A stretch of 47,615 bases of DNA from Streptomyces sp. JJ38 (GTDB lineage Bacteria > Actinomycetota > Actinomycetes > Streptomycetales > Streptomycetaceae): NCBI RefSeq assembly GCF_019303475.1, contig NZ_JABLSI010000058.1:1-47615 (forward strand). The letters run 5' to 3'. Of the stretch, positions 1 to 8,179 are shown one piece after another (the stretch's first letter is position 1; each line of letters begins with the position of its first letter). The notes under the pieces are model-generated. The model was not told the origin of the DNA. It did no database searches and worked only from the letters and a program-made list of their open reading frames with translations. The position numbers were made by a program, and so were the translations under genes.

Positions 1-2
1 CG

Positions 3-776
3 GGCATCGTCGCGGGCGCCCTGGCCGCCACGGCCGCCGCCACGGCCCTCGTCCTCGCCCTGTCCGGCAGCCCGCGGCACGAGGCGCCGCCGCCCCCGCA
101 GGCGGCTCCCTCGGCCGTGCCGAGCGCCCCGGCTCCCGCCCCCGAGCCGGAGCCGGAGCCCGAGCCGGTGCCGCCACCCGCTCCCGCGCCGGAGCCCGTC
201 TCGGCCCCCTCGCCGCCGCCCTCGCCGGAGCCCGAGCCGTCTCCGCCGCCGTCGCCGTCGCCCCAGCCGAAGCCGCCCGCCCCAAAGCCGCCTCCGCCGA
301 GCCCGACGCCCACCCCGACACCGCCGCCCCCTCCCCCGCCACCGGTCGGCTATCCCGTGGCGGACATCCCGTTCGACGTCGTGGACGACGGTGAGGGCCC
401 GGCCATCCGCGTCCTGGAGAGCAGCCCGGTGTGGCAGCGCTCCGGAGTACGGATCGCCGGCCAGGAGTACGCCCACGGCATCACGGTGCCGAGCCCGTCC
501 TCGGTGTTCATCGACCTCGGCCGCGCGTGCGCTTCGTACGAGGCGCTGGCCGGGGTGGACGACCTGACGATGGGGATCGGCGCGGTGACGTTCTCCGTCT
601 TCGGCGACGGGCGCGAGCTGTGGCGCTCGGGTGCCGTGGAGGGCGGCGAGCCGCCGGAGCGGGTGTCGGTTCCGCTCGACGGCGTGGAGACGCTGCGCCT
701 CGACGTCGAACCGGCCTCCCCCTACGGCTGGGTGGCCCAGGCCGACTGGGCGCAGTCGGTGATCCGCTGCGGCTGA
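3..776 (+). CDS. Membrane-anchored NPCBM/NEW2-domain protein (3' part only)
   Basis: The reading frame is open from the first bases of the window, so the start and any N-terminal domain lie upstream. The visible part begins with a hydrophobic Ala/Leu/Val segment (positions 3-65) that looks like one transmembrane helix. A very long Pro/Glu/Ser/Ala linker follows (about 75-345). The last ~140 residues form a compact domain with the pattern of NPCBM/NEW2 carbohydrate-associated modules (a VADIPFD start, Y-A-H-G-I near the middle, then V-F-G-D-G and a W-A-Q-A-D-W ending). In this family such modules usually sit outside the cell and bind sugars; in actinomycetes they often follow a kinase or other cytoplasmic domain, which cannot be checked here. 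The convergent neighbour on the minus strand ends 78 bp downstream. Confidence 0.8.
   Translation, partial: GIVAGALAATAAATALVLALSGSPRHEAPPPPQAAPSAVPSAPAPAPEPEPEPEPVPPPAPAPEPVSAPSPPPSPEPEPSPPPSPSPQPKPPAPKPPPPSPTPTPTPPPPPPPPVGYPVADIPFDVVDDGEGPAIRVLESSPVWQRSGVRIAGQEYAHGITVPSPSSVFIDLGRACASYEALAGVDDLTMGIGAVTFSVFGDGRELWRSGAVEGGEPPERVSVPLDGVETLRLDVEPASPYGWVAQADWAQSVIRCG
117..345 (+). repeat. Proline-rich low-complexity coding repeat
   Basis: This stretch codes for irregular Pro-Glu, Pro-Ala, Pro-Ser and Pro-Thr runs forming the extended linker between the membrane helix and the C-terminal domain. It is the main low-complexity DNA at this end of the window and would be prone to replication slippage. 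Confidence 0.75.
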
Positions 777-854
777 CCGGCAGCTCCCGACCGGCACGCC
801 CCCGTCGGCACGCCGCTGGGCCCCGGCGCGGGCTCGGTGTCTCCGCCCCGGACG

Positions 855-3188
855 TCAGGGGGCGGACCGGGCGGTGCCGTCGCCGCCCGGCGCGGGCGCG
901 GCCGCGGTCACCGCGAGGGGGCGGGAGGGCACGCCCTCGGAGACGGCGCGGCGGCGGGGAGCGACGCTGCCCGTCCAGGTCGTGCCGCGGCGCTCCATGA
1001 GCCGCTGGAGCCACAGCTCGGTGGAGACCAGGTCGGCGAGGCCGTCGAGCGGCAGGGTGTCCCCCTGGGCCGCGGAGTGCAGGGCGCCGCGGACGACACG
1101 GGCGTCGACCAGCCCGGCGCGGGCGAGGTAGGAGTCGTCGAACAGGGCCGACAGCTCGTCGACGTACGTGCGCAGCCCGAGTCGGACGGCGCCGAGGTGG
1201 GCCGCGTGCGTGGTCGCGCCCCAGCCCGCGGGAAGCTCCGCGATCCCGGCGCCCGCGAGCACGGTGCGCAGCACGGCGGCCCGGGCCCCGGGACGAACGC
1301 GGAGGGCCTCGGGGAGGGCGCGGGCGGCGCGGACGACCTGGTTGTCGAGGAAGGGGGCGTGGAGGCGCTGACCGGGGGCGGCGGCCACCTGGTCGAGCAC
1401 GCGGAAGTCGGCGGCCTGCCGGGCGAGGGCGTCGCGGGCGCGGACGACGCCGGGGCGGGCGCCGACCGCGCCGCTCGCGCGGACCGCCGCCGTCTCCAGG
1501 CGAACCGATACGTCAGCGAGCGCCTCCCCCGTCAGCCAGCGCGCTGCGGGGCCCGGTCGGCACCAGGCGAGGGCCGCGAGCGAGGCGTCCAGGGCGCCGG
1601 AGCCCTCCCCTCCCGCGGCGAGGGCGTCCCCCGCGCCGTAGGCCGTCGCGGAGGCGGAGAAGTCCCGCCCGCGCAGCCGCCGGGCGGCCGTGGCCACACC
1701 GTCGCGCTGCGGGGTGCGGGCGAGCCGGCGGGCGGCGCGGTAGAGCGCGAGCGGCACCAGGACCGAACGGCCGCGTGGCGCGCCCTCGGCGACGGCGAGC
1801 GCGGCGGCGGGCCGCAGGAGGTGGCGGCGGCGCCGGTCGAGGAGGAGGTCGGCCAGGCGTGCGGGGTGGGCGTCGAGGACCTGCCGCGCGCCGTAGCCGG
1901 TGAGTTGGTCGGCGCTGCCGGAGGCGAGGCGGGTCCGGTGCCGGTTGAGGCCGACGAGGGCGGGGCCCGGCTCGTCGGGGAGCGGCAGCCCGAAGACGTC
2001 GTAGAGACCGGCGTAGGGAAGGGCCTCCGCCTCGGCGGTGACGACGACGTGGTGCAGCCGGGGGTCGTCGGCCACGGCACGGGCCCGCTCCAGCTCGGCG
2101 GCGCGGGCGGAGTCGCCGGTGGCGGTGAGGTCGTTGAACGTGACGGCGAGGAGGCGCTGGCCGGCGGCGGTGCCGGGGGCACCGGCGATGCTGCCGGGGA
2201 CGCCGGGGAGCCCGGCGGCCAGGAGCGCGAGCGTGGCGGAGGCGGCCCCGCCGGAGAGGTCGGCGCCGAGCCCGGGCGCGGGGCTGCCGCGGCGGGTGCG
2301 GCGCTCCCCGGGGCCCATGCCGGGGACGGGGCCGGGGTCGCGGCCGTCGTGGCTCCGCCGCCCGTTCCCGTTGCGGTGGTGCCCGTTCTCCCGGGGCCCG
2401 GCGGAGGCGCCGTCGCCGGACGCGTCCTGACCGGGGACGAAGGGGCTGCCGTCGGAGTGCCCGGCGTCGCCGTTCCCGGTGGTCGGCACGTGCCGCGGGG
2501 CGGCGAGACGGACGCGGACGGCCTCGACGAGCGCGTCCCGTACGCCGTTCACGGCCTCGTCCGCGTCGACGGGCGGGGCCGCGACGACGGTGGGAGTGGC
2601 GGGTTCGTAGTCCGCGATCTCGCGGCTGCCGCCCTCGCGCAGGATCAGGGCGTGCCCGGGCGGGACGCGGCGGACCCCGGTGTAGGGGGTTCCGTCGCCG
2701 AGGGCTTCCGGGGCGTCGGGGGCGGCGAGCAGGGCGCCGAGGTGGCCGACGTCGAGCTGGGCCTCGACGAGGTCGGCGAGGGTGATGGCGGCGGTGGCGT
2801 ACGCGGTGCCGCCCGCGAAGGGGGTGTGGAAGACGGGACGGGCCCCGGCCAGGTCGGTGGTGACGGCCACGCGCCGCCCGGTGCGAACGACCGCGGTGTA
2901 GGAGCCCGGCCACGCGGTGAGGTGGCGCAACGCTCCGCCGCGGGCCGCGACGAGCCCGGCGCGCAGCTCGTCGTCACGCGCCCCGCAGCAGCCGATGACG
3001 GCGAGAGCTGTGCCCGGTCCGGCGTCGACGACGCGGACCTCGTCGGGCCGCCAGTCGCCGACGGCCCACAGCGGGTCGTCCCCGCCCCAGAGTTCGTGGC
3101 CGCCGACGGGGTAGAGCGTGCGCCCGGAGAGGCCCGGCATGCGTGCCCGGCCCGCCGCGGTACCGCACCACCCCACCAACCAGCGCAT
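855..3188 (-). CDS. Asparagine synthetase-like protein, lasso-peptide-cyclase type
   Basis: The 777-residue product has an N-terminal glutaminase-like fold (residues ~1-190) but starts MRWLVGW rather than Met-Cys, so the glutamine-hydrolysing cysteine is absent, as in lasso peptide cyclases. Family-like signatures include T-D-L-A-G-A-R-P at 111-118 and the V-P-P-G-H-A motif near 175. A low-complexity Gly/Arg/Asn insertion (about 232-306) separates it from the synthetase-like domain. The ATP-pyrophosphatase loop reads SGGAAS at 312-317, where the usual form is SGGxDS, so the conserved Asp is missing. The start at 3188 is preceded by GAAAGGCGG; an upstream in-frame extension of 109 codons has poor third-position GC and is rejected. 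No B1/B2 maturation genes are adjacent. Amide-bond formation is the family role; the substrate is unknown, and a catalytically altered homologue is equally possible. Confidence 0.75.
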   Translation of the reverse strand: MRWLVGWCGTAAGRARMPGLSGRTLYPVGGHELWGGDDPLWAVGDWRPDEVRVVDAGPGTALAVIGCCGARDDELRAGLVAARGGALRHLTAWPGSYTAVVRTGRRVAVTTDLAGARPVFHTPFAGGTAYATAAITLADLVEAQLDVGHLGALLAAPDAPEALGDGTPYTGVRRVPPGHALILREGGSREIADYEPATPTVVAAPPVDADEAVNGVRDALVEAVRVRLAAPRHVPTTGNGDAGHSDGSPFVPGQDASGDGASAGPRENGHHRNGNGRRSHDGRDPGPVPGMGPGERRTRRGSPAPGLGADLSGGAASATLALLAAGLPGVPGSIAGAPGTAAGQRLLAVTFNDLTATGDSARAAELERARAVADDPRLHHVVVTAEAEALPYAGLYDVFGLPLPDEPGPALVGLNRHRTRLASGSADQLTGYGARQVLDAHPARLADLLLDRRRRHLLRPAAALAVAEGAPRGRSVLVPLALYRAARRLARTPQRDGVATAARRLRGRDFSASATAYGAGDALAAGGEGSGALDASLAALAWCRPGPAARWLTGEALADVSVRLETAAVRASGAVGARPGVVRARDALARQAADFRVLDQVAAAPGQRLHAPFLDNQVVRAARALPEALRVRPGARAAVLRTVLAGAGIAELPAGWGATTHAAHLGAVRLGLRTYVDELSALFDDSYLARAGLVDARVVRGALHSAAQGDTLPLDGLADLVSTELWLQRLMERRGTTWTGSVAPRRRAVSEGVPSRPLAVTAAAPAPGGDGTARSAP

Positions 3189-3458
3189 CGTCGCCGCCTT
3201 TCGCCCGCTGGCCACCTGCCCGCGGGGTCCACGCCTGATCTGCACGAGGCGCACGCCGTAGCCGTACCCCGGGCGGTCTCTGATTCCGCGCCGCCCCGTA
3301 CCGGCTCCCGTCCGGGTGTACCGCGGGCACGCGGCTGCCCGCCCGCATCTCCCGTCTCGGCTGACGCCTGGCCCCATGCTGCCACGTATCCGCCCCGGGA
3401 GCGGCGTGAAGGAGGGCCTCCTGTCGGCGTGTTCGGCTCGGTTGATCCCGCGACGACG

Positions 3459-3471
3459 CGGTTTCAAACCG
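3459..3471. promoter_or_regulatory. 13-nt palindrome upstream of the synthetase-like gene
   Basis: The sequence CGGTTTCAAACCG is a perfect inverted repeat around a single central base. It lies about 270 bp upstream of the minus-strand start at 3188, in the most A/T-rich part of the gap. It is a possible regulator binding site; nothing identifies the protein. Confidence 0.35.
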
Positions 3472-3637
3472 TGAGTTTCAGCCAACTTATGTTCGCCGGA
3501 AGAGACTTGGCGCATCCTTTACGCTTCACGCACGGCAACGTATATGCCAGGTACATGGACCAGCGGGAAGCGCTCGCACAGCGGTTCCCCGGGCCGGGGC
3601 GGCGCGGGCCCGGAAACGCCGAAGGTCCGGGAGGCAT
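3464..3637 (-). CDS. Possible 57-residue small ORF with start codon in a hairpin loop
   Basis: The frame starts at an ATG with GGGAGGA placed 4-5 nt upstream and ends at TGA 276 bp before the synthetase-like gene on the same strand. The product is Pro/Gly/Arg-rich at first and then holds three cysteines with several lysines (C-V-K-R-K-G-C near residue 40). It has no recognisable lasso leader motif. The ribosome binding site lies in the left arm and the ATG in the loop of a perfect 11-bp inverted repeat. Third-position GC is weak in the second half. It may be a regulated small peptide gene or chance; I list it mainly because of its position. Confidence 0.2.
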   Translation of the reverse strand: MPPGPSAFPGPRRPGPGNRCASASRWSMYLAYTLPCVKRKGCAKSLPANISWLKLTV

Positions 3638-3653
3638 GGATTCCTCCCGGACC
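3624..3653. terminator. Strong 11-bp inverted repeat (terminator or translational hairpin)
   Basis: GGTCCGGGAGG and CCTCCCGGACC are perfectly complementary across an 8-nt loop. No T-run follows on either strand. On the minus strand the stem would hide a ribosome binding site and the loop would hold an ATG. It could be a GC-type terminator or a regulatory hairpin. Confidence 0.5.
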
Positions 3654-4013
3654 GCGCCGCCGCCCGCGGGGAGCAGGGTGACGGCATTCCCCCAGCCCAC
3701 TGGTTTCGTCCTCAGCGAGCCGACCCACGCGGAACCCATCCAAACGGCACCGCCGGACCCCGCACAGAGCGCACGACCGGGCGCACGGCCACACGGTCGG
3801 GGCTCGCACACGACGTCCCGACGCCACCGCCGTCGCCCACTGCGTCCCGCTACGGGGGGCATCGCCGACGCACTCCTGTACGGGGAGGAATCCCGCCAAC
3901 AGGGGCCCTCCCCCTTAACGGTGAGGATGCGGCGAACTACTCTGGGTTCACGAATGCCCCGAGCATGTTCCAACATGGGGTGGGGCGGGCGTCGTTGTGT
4001 CAGGGGTGCGCGC

Positions 4014-5471
4014 ATGTCCAGGGAGCCACGCGGACCGAACGAGAAGCTCGGAACGGTTCTCGCGCTCGCGGGAATCAGCAACGCCGGACTCGCACGCCGG
4101 GTCAACGACCTCGGTGCGCAGCGCGGCCTGTCGCTGAGGTACGACAAGACCTCGGTGGCGAGGTGGGTGTCGAAGGGGATGGTGCCGCAGGGCGCGGCCC
4201 CCCATCTGATCGCCGCGGCGATCGGCAGCAAGCTGGGGCGGCCCGTACCGCTGCACGAGATCGGGCTCGCCGACGCCGACCCGGCCCCCGAGATCGGCCT
4301 CGCCTTCCCGCGCGACGTCGGCGCCGCCGTGAAGTCGGCGACGGACCTCTACCGGCTCGATCTCGCCGGACGGCGGGGCAGCGGCAGCGTCTGGCAGTCA
4401 CTGGCCGGTTCGTTCGCCGTCAGCGCCTACGCCACACCGGCCTCCCGCTGGCTGATCAACCCGGCCGACAGCTCGGTCGCCCGCGAGGCGCGTGCTGAGG
4501 AACCCGGGGCGCGGCCCTTCGGCGGCCCCGGCCCGGGCGTCGGCTCCGAGCCGGTGCGCGTGGGCCACAGCGACGTGGCCAAGCTGCGCGAGGCGGCCGA
4601 GGAGGCCCGCCGCTGGGACTCCAAGTACGGCGGTGGCGACTGGCGCTCGTCGATGGTCCCCGAGTGCCTGCGGGTGGACGCCACACCGCTGCTGCTGGGC
4701 GCCTACTCCGACGAGGTCGGGCGCGCCCTCTTCGGCGCGACGGCGGAGCTGACCAGGCTGGCCGGGTGGATGGCCTTCGACACCGGGCAACAGGAGGCCG
4801 CGCAGCGCTACTACATCCAGGCCCTGCGCCTGGCCAGGGCCGCCGCGGACGTCCCCTTCGGCGGCTACGTCCTGGCGTCGATGTCCCTGCAGGCCACCTA
4901 CCGAGGCTTCGCGGACGAGGGCGTGGACCTCGCGCAGGCCGCGCTGGAGCGCAACCGTTCCATCGCGACGGACCGCGTCATGAGCTTCTTCCACCTGGTC
5001 GAGGCCCGCGCCCACGCCAAGGCGGACGACGCCCCCGCGTGCGGGGCCGCGCTGGCGGCGGCCGAGAGCCGGCTGGAGCGCGCCCGCGACGGCGACCCGG
5101 ACCCGTCCTGGCTGGACTTCTACTCCTCCGACCGGCTCGCTGCCGACGCCGCCGAGTGCTACCGCGACCTGCGCGCCCCCCGCCAGGTGCGGCGCTTCAC
5201 CGAGCAGGCCCTGTCCAAACCGACCGAGGAGTTCGTCCGCTCGCACGGGCTACGGCTGCTGGTCTCCGCCGTCGCCGAGCTGGAGTCGGGCAACCTGGAC
5301 GCCGCCTGCGCGGCCGGCACCCGGGCGGTGGAGGTCGCAGGCCGCATATCCTCGGCGCGCACCACCGAGTACGTGCGGGATCTGCTGCACCGCATGGAGC
5401 CCTACGGCGACAACCCCCGGGTGGCCGAGTTCCGCGAGCGCGCCCGGCCGCTGCTCGCGGCCCCGGCGTGA
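4014..5471 (+). CDS. NsdA/NsdB-like TPR transcriptional regulator
   Basis: The 485-residue protein opens with a helix-turn-helix-like segment, in which P-N-E-K-L, then S-N-A-G-L-A-R-R-V-N and Y-D-K-T-S-V-A-R-W follow each other closely. As I recall, this arrangement is characteristic of NsdA and its paralogues, repressors of sporulation and antibiotic production in Streptomyces. From about residue 200 to the end it is mostly helical repeats (for example G-Q-Q-E-A-A-Q-R-Y-Y-I-Q-A-L), consistent with TPR units. The start at 4014 has AGGGG nearby; the long frame upstream of it is non-coding. It stands alone, reading away from the synthetase-like gene. It is cytoplasmic by composition, with no membrane segment. 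Whether it is NsdA itself or a paralogue cannot be settled here. Confidence 0.75.
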   Translation: MSREPRGPNEKLGTVLALAGISNAGLARRVNDLGAQRGLSLRYDKTSVARWVSKGMVPQGAAPHLIAAAIGSKLGRPVPLHEIGLADADPAPEIGLAFPRDVGAAVKSATDLYRLDLAGRRGSGSVWQSLAGSFAVSAYATPASRWLINPADSSVAREARAEEPGARPFGGPGPGVGSEPVRVGHSDVAKLREAAEEARRWDSKYGGGDWRSSMVPECLRVDATPLLLGAYSDEVGRALFGATAELTRLAGWMAFDTGQQEAAQRYYIQALRLARAAADVPFGGYVLASMSLQATYRGFADEGVDLAQAALERNRSIATDRVMSFFHLVEARAHAKADDAPACGAALAAAESRLERARDGDPDPSWLDFYSSDRLAADAAECYRDLRAPRQVRRFTEQALSKPTEEFVRSHGLRLLVSAVAELESGNLDAACAAGTRAVEVAGRISSARTTEYVRDLLHRMEPYGDNPRVAEFRERARPLLAAPA

Positions 5472-5586
5472 GGCGTCCAGGCACCGGCCGGTCGCGCGTC
5501 CGGCGCCGTGCGGCCGTCCACGGAGCGGACGACGTGACGGACGCCGCTGTGCACTGTCGGTGCCGACCAGCATGATGGAAGACGTG

Positions 5587-6903
5587 GTGTCCCAGAACGA
5601 GCCCGTATCCCGGAACGAGCCCGTGCCCTCGCCGTCCGAGCCCTCACCGTCCGTGCCCGCGCCGTCGGTGCCCTCGCCACGGTCGCCTGCGCACCGGTAC
5701 GACGCGGACGTCCTGGTGGTCGGCGGCGGGATCGTCGGCCTGTCCACGGCCTTCGCTCTCACACGCGCCCGCCCCGGCGTCCGCGTCCTCGTGCTCGAGA
5801 AGGAGGCGGAGCCGGCCCAGCACCAGACGGGGCGCAACAGCGGCGTGATCCACAGCGGCGTCTACTACCGGCCGGGCTCCCTCAAGGCCCGGTTCGCCAC
5901 CCAGGGCGCCGCCGAGATGGTGAAGTTCTGCGCGGAGAACGACATACCGCACGAGGTCACGGGCAAACTGATCGTCGCCACCGGCCGGGACGAACTGCCC
6001 CGGCTGCACGCCCTCGCCCAGCGCGGCCGGGAGAACGGCATTCCGCTGCACGAGCTGGGTCCCGCCCAGATCGCCGAGCTGGAGCCGAACGTCTCCGCGC
6101 TGGCCGCCCTCCACGTCACCACCACGGGCATCTGCGACTACGGCGCCGTCGCCGCCGCCCTCGCCCGCCTGGCCGAGGACGCCGGTGCCCGGGTGCGCTA
6201 CGACTCCCGGGTGACCGCCGTCGACCGGCGGTCCGGCCTCGGAGTCGCCGTCCGCACCGCGTCCGGTGCAACCCTGCGCGCCCGCGCCCTGGTCAACTGC
6301 GCGGGCCTGCACTGCGACGAGATCGCCCGTCTCGCCGGGGACCGGCCCCCGGCCCGGATCATCCCGTTCCGGGGCGAGTACTACGAGCTGGCGCCGGAGC
6401 GCTCCGGGCTCGTACGCGGCCTCGTCTACCCCGTCCCCGATCCGGCGTTCCCCTTCCTCGGAGTCCACCTGACCCGCGGCATCGACGGCGGCGTCCACAT
6501 CGGGCCGAACGCCGTGCCCGCCCTCGCCCGCGAAGGGTACGACTGGCGCACCGCCCACCCGCGCGAGCTCGCCCGCACCCTCGGCTGGCCCGGCTCCTGG
6601 CAGCTCGCCCGCCGCCACTGGCGCTACGGCTCCGGCGAGCTGCGCCGCTCCCTGTCCCGGCGCGCCTTCACCGCGGCCGTCCAGCGCCTGCTGCCCGCCG
6701 TCACCGAGGAGGACCTGCGGCCGGCTCCCGCCGGAGTCCGCGCCCAGGCCGTCCTGCGCGACGGCACGCTCGTCGACGACTTCCTCATCACCGAGGGCCC
6801 GCACACCGTGCACGTGCTCAACGCCCCCTCCCCCGCCGCCACCGCCTCGCTGCCCATCGGCCGGGAGATCGCCGACCGCGTCCTGGCGGGCCTCACCCCG
6901 TGA
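5587..6903 (+). CDS. lhgO: L-2-hydroxyglutarate oxidase
   Basis: This is a flavoprotein of the DAO family that oxidises L-2-hydroxyglutarate to 2-oxoglutarate, a metabolite-repair reaction. The FAD-binding motif VVGGGIVG is at about residues 43-50, followed by the family signature Q-T-G-R-N-S-G-V-I-H-S-G-V-Y-Y (80-94). Later regions R-G-E-Y-Y-E-L and V-R-A-Q-A-V also fit LhgO. The N terminus carries an unusual Pro/Ser/Glu-rich stretch of about 30 residues before the FAD domain. I chose GTG 5587 because GGAAG sits 5 nt upstream; ATG 5575 or GTG 5560 are in frame and possible. A perfect 12-bp terminator hairpin follows the stop codon. Confidence 0.9.
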   Translation: MSQNEPVSRNEPVPSPSEPSPSVPAPSVPSPRSPAHRYDADVLVVGGGIVGLSTAFALTRARPGVRVLVLEKEAEPAQHQTGRNSGVIHSGVYYRPGSLKARFATQGAAEMVKFCAENDIPHEVTGKLIVATGRDELPRLHALAQRGRENGIPLHELGPAQIAELEPNVSALAALHVTTTGICDYGAVAAALARLAEDAGARVRYDSRVTAVDRRSGLGVAVRTASGATLRARALVNCAGLHCDEIARLAGDRPPARIIPFRGEYYELAPERSGLVRGLVYPVPDPAFPFLGVHLTRGIDGGVHIGPNAVPALAREGYDWRTAHPRELARTLGWPGSWQLARRHWRYGSGELRRSLSRRAFTAAVQRLLPAVTEEDLRPAPAGVRAQAVLRDGTLVDDFLITEGPHTVHVLNAPSPAATASLPIGREIADRVLAGLTP

Positions 6904-6904
6904 A

Positions 6905-6934
6905 GCCGCTCCGGGCCCCGGCGCCCGGAGCGGC
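6905..6934 (+). terminator. Terminator after lhgO
   Basis: GCCGCTCCGGGC and GCCCGGAGCGGC form a perfect 12-bp stem with a 6-nt loop, starting 2 nt after the lhgO stop codon. No T-run follows, as is common in Streptomyces. Confidence 0.75.
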
Positions 6935-7012
6935 AGCACCCGCCGTCTGGGCGCCCGGTGTCACAGCGCCCGGTGCCGTGACGTCGCGGACGCCCCATAA
7001 ACTGGCAGCACT

Positions 7013-7789
7013 GTGTCAGAGAACGTTCCGCCACCCCCCGGAAGCCGCCGCTCCTCGATGTTCGAGCCCGGAGCCGGCCCCGCCGCCGACCCCGCGGGCT
7101 CCCACCACGACCGGCGCATCCGCAGCTTCCAGCCCCGCCGCAGCCGCGTCACCCAGGCTCAGCGCGACGCCCTGACCAGGCTCTGGCCCCGCTGGGGCCT
7201 GGACATCGACGGCCGCCGCGTCCTCGACCTGCCGACCCTCTTCGACACCCTGCCCCCGACGGCACCGGTGGTCCTCGAGATCGGCTTCGGCATGGGCGAG
7301 GCCACCGCCCGGATGGCCGCCGCCGAACCCGGCACCGGCGTCCTCGCCGCCGACGTCCACACCCCCGGCCAGGGCAACCTGCTGCGGCTCGCCGAACGGG
7401 ACGGCCTCACCAACATCCGGGTGGCCAACGGCGACGCCGTCATCCTGCTGGAGAAGATGCTCGCCCCCGGCTCCCTCGCCGGGCTCCGCGTCTACTTCCC
7501 CGACCCCTGGCCGAAGAAGCGCCACCACAAGCGCCGCATCATCCAGCCCCACTTCCTCGACCTCGCCGCCGTGCCCCTCGCCCCCGGCGCCCTGCTCCAC
7601 TGCGCGACGGACTGGGAGCCCTACGCCGAGCAGATGCTCGACGTCCTCACCGCGCACCCGGCCTTCGAGAACACCCAGCCCGACGGCGGCTACGCCCCCC
7701 GCCCCGAGATCCGGCCCCTCACCCGCTTCGAGCAGCAGGGCCTCGGCAAGGGACACGCCGTCCGGGACCTCCTCTTCCGCCGCCGCTGA
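7013..7789 (+). CDS. trmB: tRNA (guanine-N7-)-methyltransferase
   Basis: TrmB makes m7G46 in the variable loop of tRNAs. The 258-residue product has the SAM-binding motif LEIGFGMGE (88-96), the acidic D-V-H-T-P-G site after beta-2 and the family-defining P-D-P-W-P-K-K-R-H-H-K-R-R block (163-175). The C-terminal half keeps T-D-W-E-P-Y-A and T-R-F-E near the end. An N-terminal extension of about 35 residues is rich in Pro, Gly and Ser. The start is GTG 7013 with no clear ribosome binding site, but CATAAACT lies about 12-19 nt upstream, so a leaderless transcript is likely. A hairpin overlaps the stop codon region. Confidence 0.92.
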   Translation: MSENVPPPPGSRRSSMFEPGAGPAADPAGSHHDRRIRSFQPRRSRVTQAQRDALTRLWPRWGLDIDGRRVLDLPTLFDTLPPTAPVVLEIGFGMGEATARMAAAEPGTGVLAADVHTPGQGNLLRLAERDGLTNIRVANGDAVILLEKMLAPGSLAGLRVYFPDPWPKKRHHKRRIIQPHFLDLAAVPLAPGALLHCATDWEPYAEQMLDVLTAHPAFENTQPDGGYAPRPEIRPLTRFEQQGLGKGHAVRDLLFRRR

Positions 7790-7812
7790 CGCCCCACGCG
7801 GTGCGGGGGCGT
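7789..7812 (+). terminator. Terminator after trmB
   Basis: ACGCCCC and GGGGCGT pair across a 10-nt loop. The hairpin begins on the last base of the trmB stop codon. Confidence 0.55.
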
Positions 7813-7930
7813 TCGACGAGGTGCTTGTTTCTGAACCTGATGCTCAAGGCCGTCGCACTCGGGACACCGACCTGGCCCACACCGCGCAGCGCGGCAGCCG
7901 TAAGCCTTCGTAACCTCCGCTCCGCACGCG

Positions 7931-8058
7931 TCAGGCGGCCGGGAGCGTCCAGGTGATGTGGAGGTCGTCAAGCCACAGGGAACTCGCCTCACCCCGGGCG
8001 AACCGCTTGGCCGCCCGGGGCCGTAACCCCTCGCGGAACTGCTGCCGTTCGGCGGTCA
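7931..8058 (-). CDS. Small hypothetical protein (42 aa) or gene remnant
   Basis: The frame begins at an ATG with AGGGGGTGGG directly upstream and encodes a charged 42-residue peptide ending in a Trp-rich segment (S-L-W-L-D-D-L-H then T-W-T-L-P-A-A). Codon use is close to that of real genes. I do not recognise the family. The shape suggests the C terminus of a larger protein that has been lost. It lies in the accessory stretch between trmB and the secreted protein gene. Confidence 0.35.
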
Positions 8059-8179
8059 TCCCACCCCCTGTGGGTACCGCATGCCCCGGTGATACCGCAC
8101 GAGCGACGAGCCGTAAGCCCCTACGACACCACGAGTTCAAACTCAGTAACGCGTGAGCCGCGCAAAACGAGACGAACGA

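Larger units (their letters stand above)
3189..4013. other. Long intergenic region between divergent genes
   Basis: This 825-bp gap separates the minus-strand synthetase-like gene from the plus-strand regulator. It is locally richer in A/T around 3455-3560. It contains a perfect 13-nt palindrome (3459-3471, core GGTTTCAAACC), a strong 11-bp hairpin (3624-3653) and one short minus-strand frame with a plausible ribosome binding site (3464-3637). Long frames that cross it on both strands have non-coding codon use. Confidence 0.6.

Noticed and set aside
3189..3515. 109-codon in-frame N-terminal extension of the synthetase-like gene, including a Gly-Tyr-rich stretch that resembles a peptide core
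   Set aside because: Third-position GC is poor and a good ribosome binding site precedes 3188. No lasso leader signature (YxxPxL, T before the core) is present.
837..4013. Very long plus-strand open frame upstream of the NsdA-like regulator
   Set aside because: It mirrors the minus-strand synthetase-like gene, has no family features and weak codon bias; the real regulator starts at 4014.
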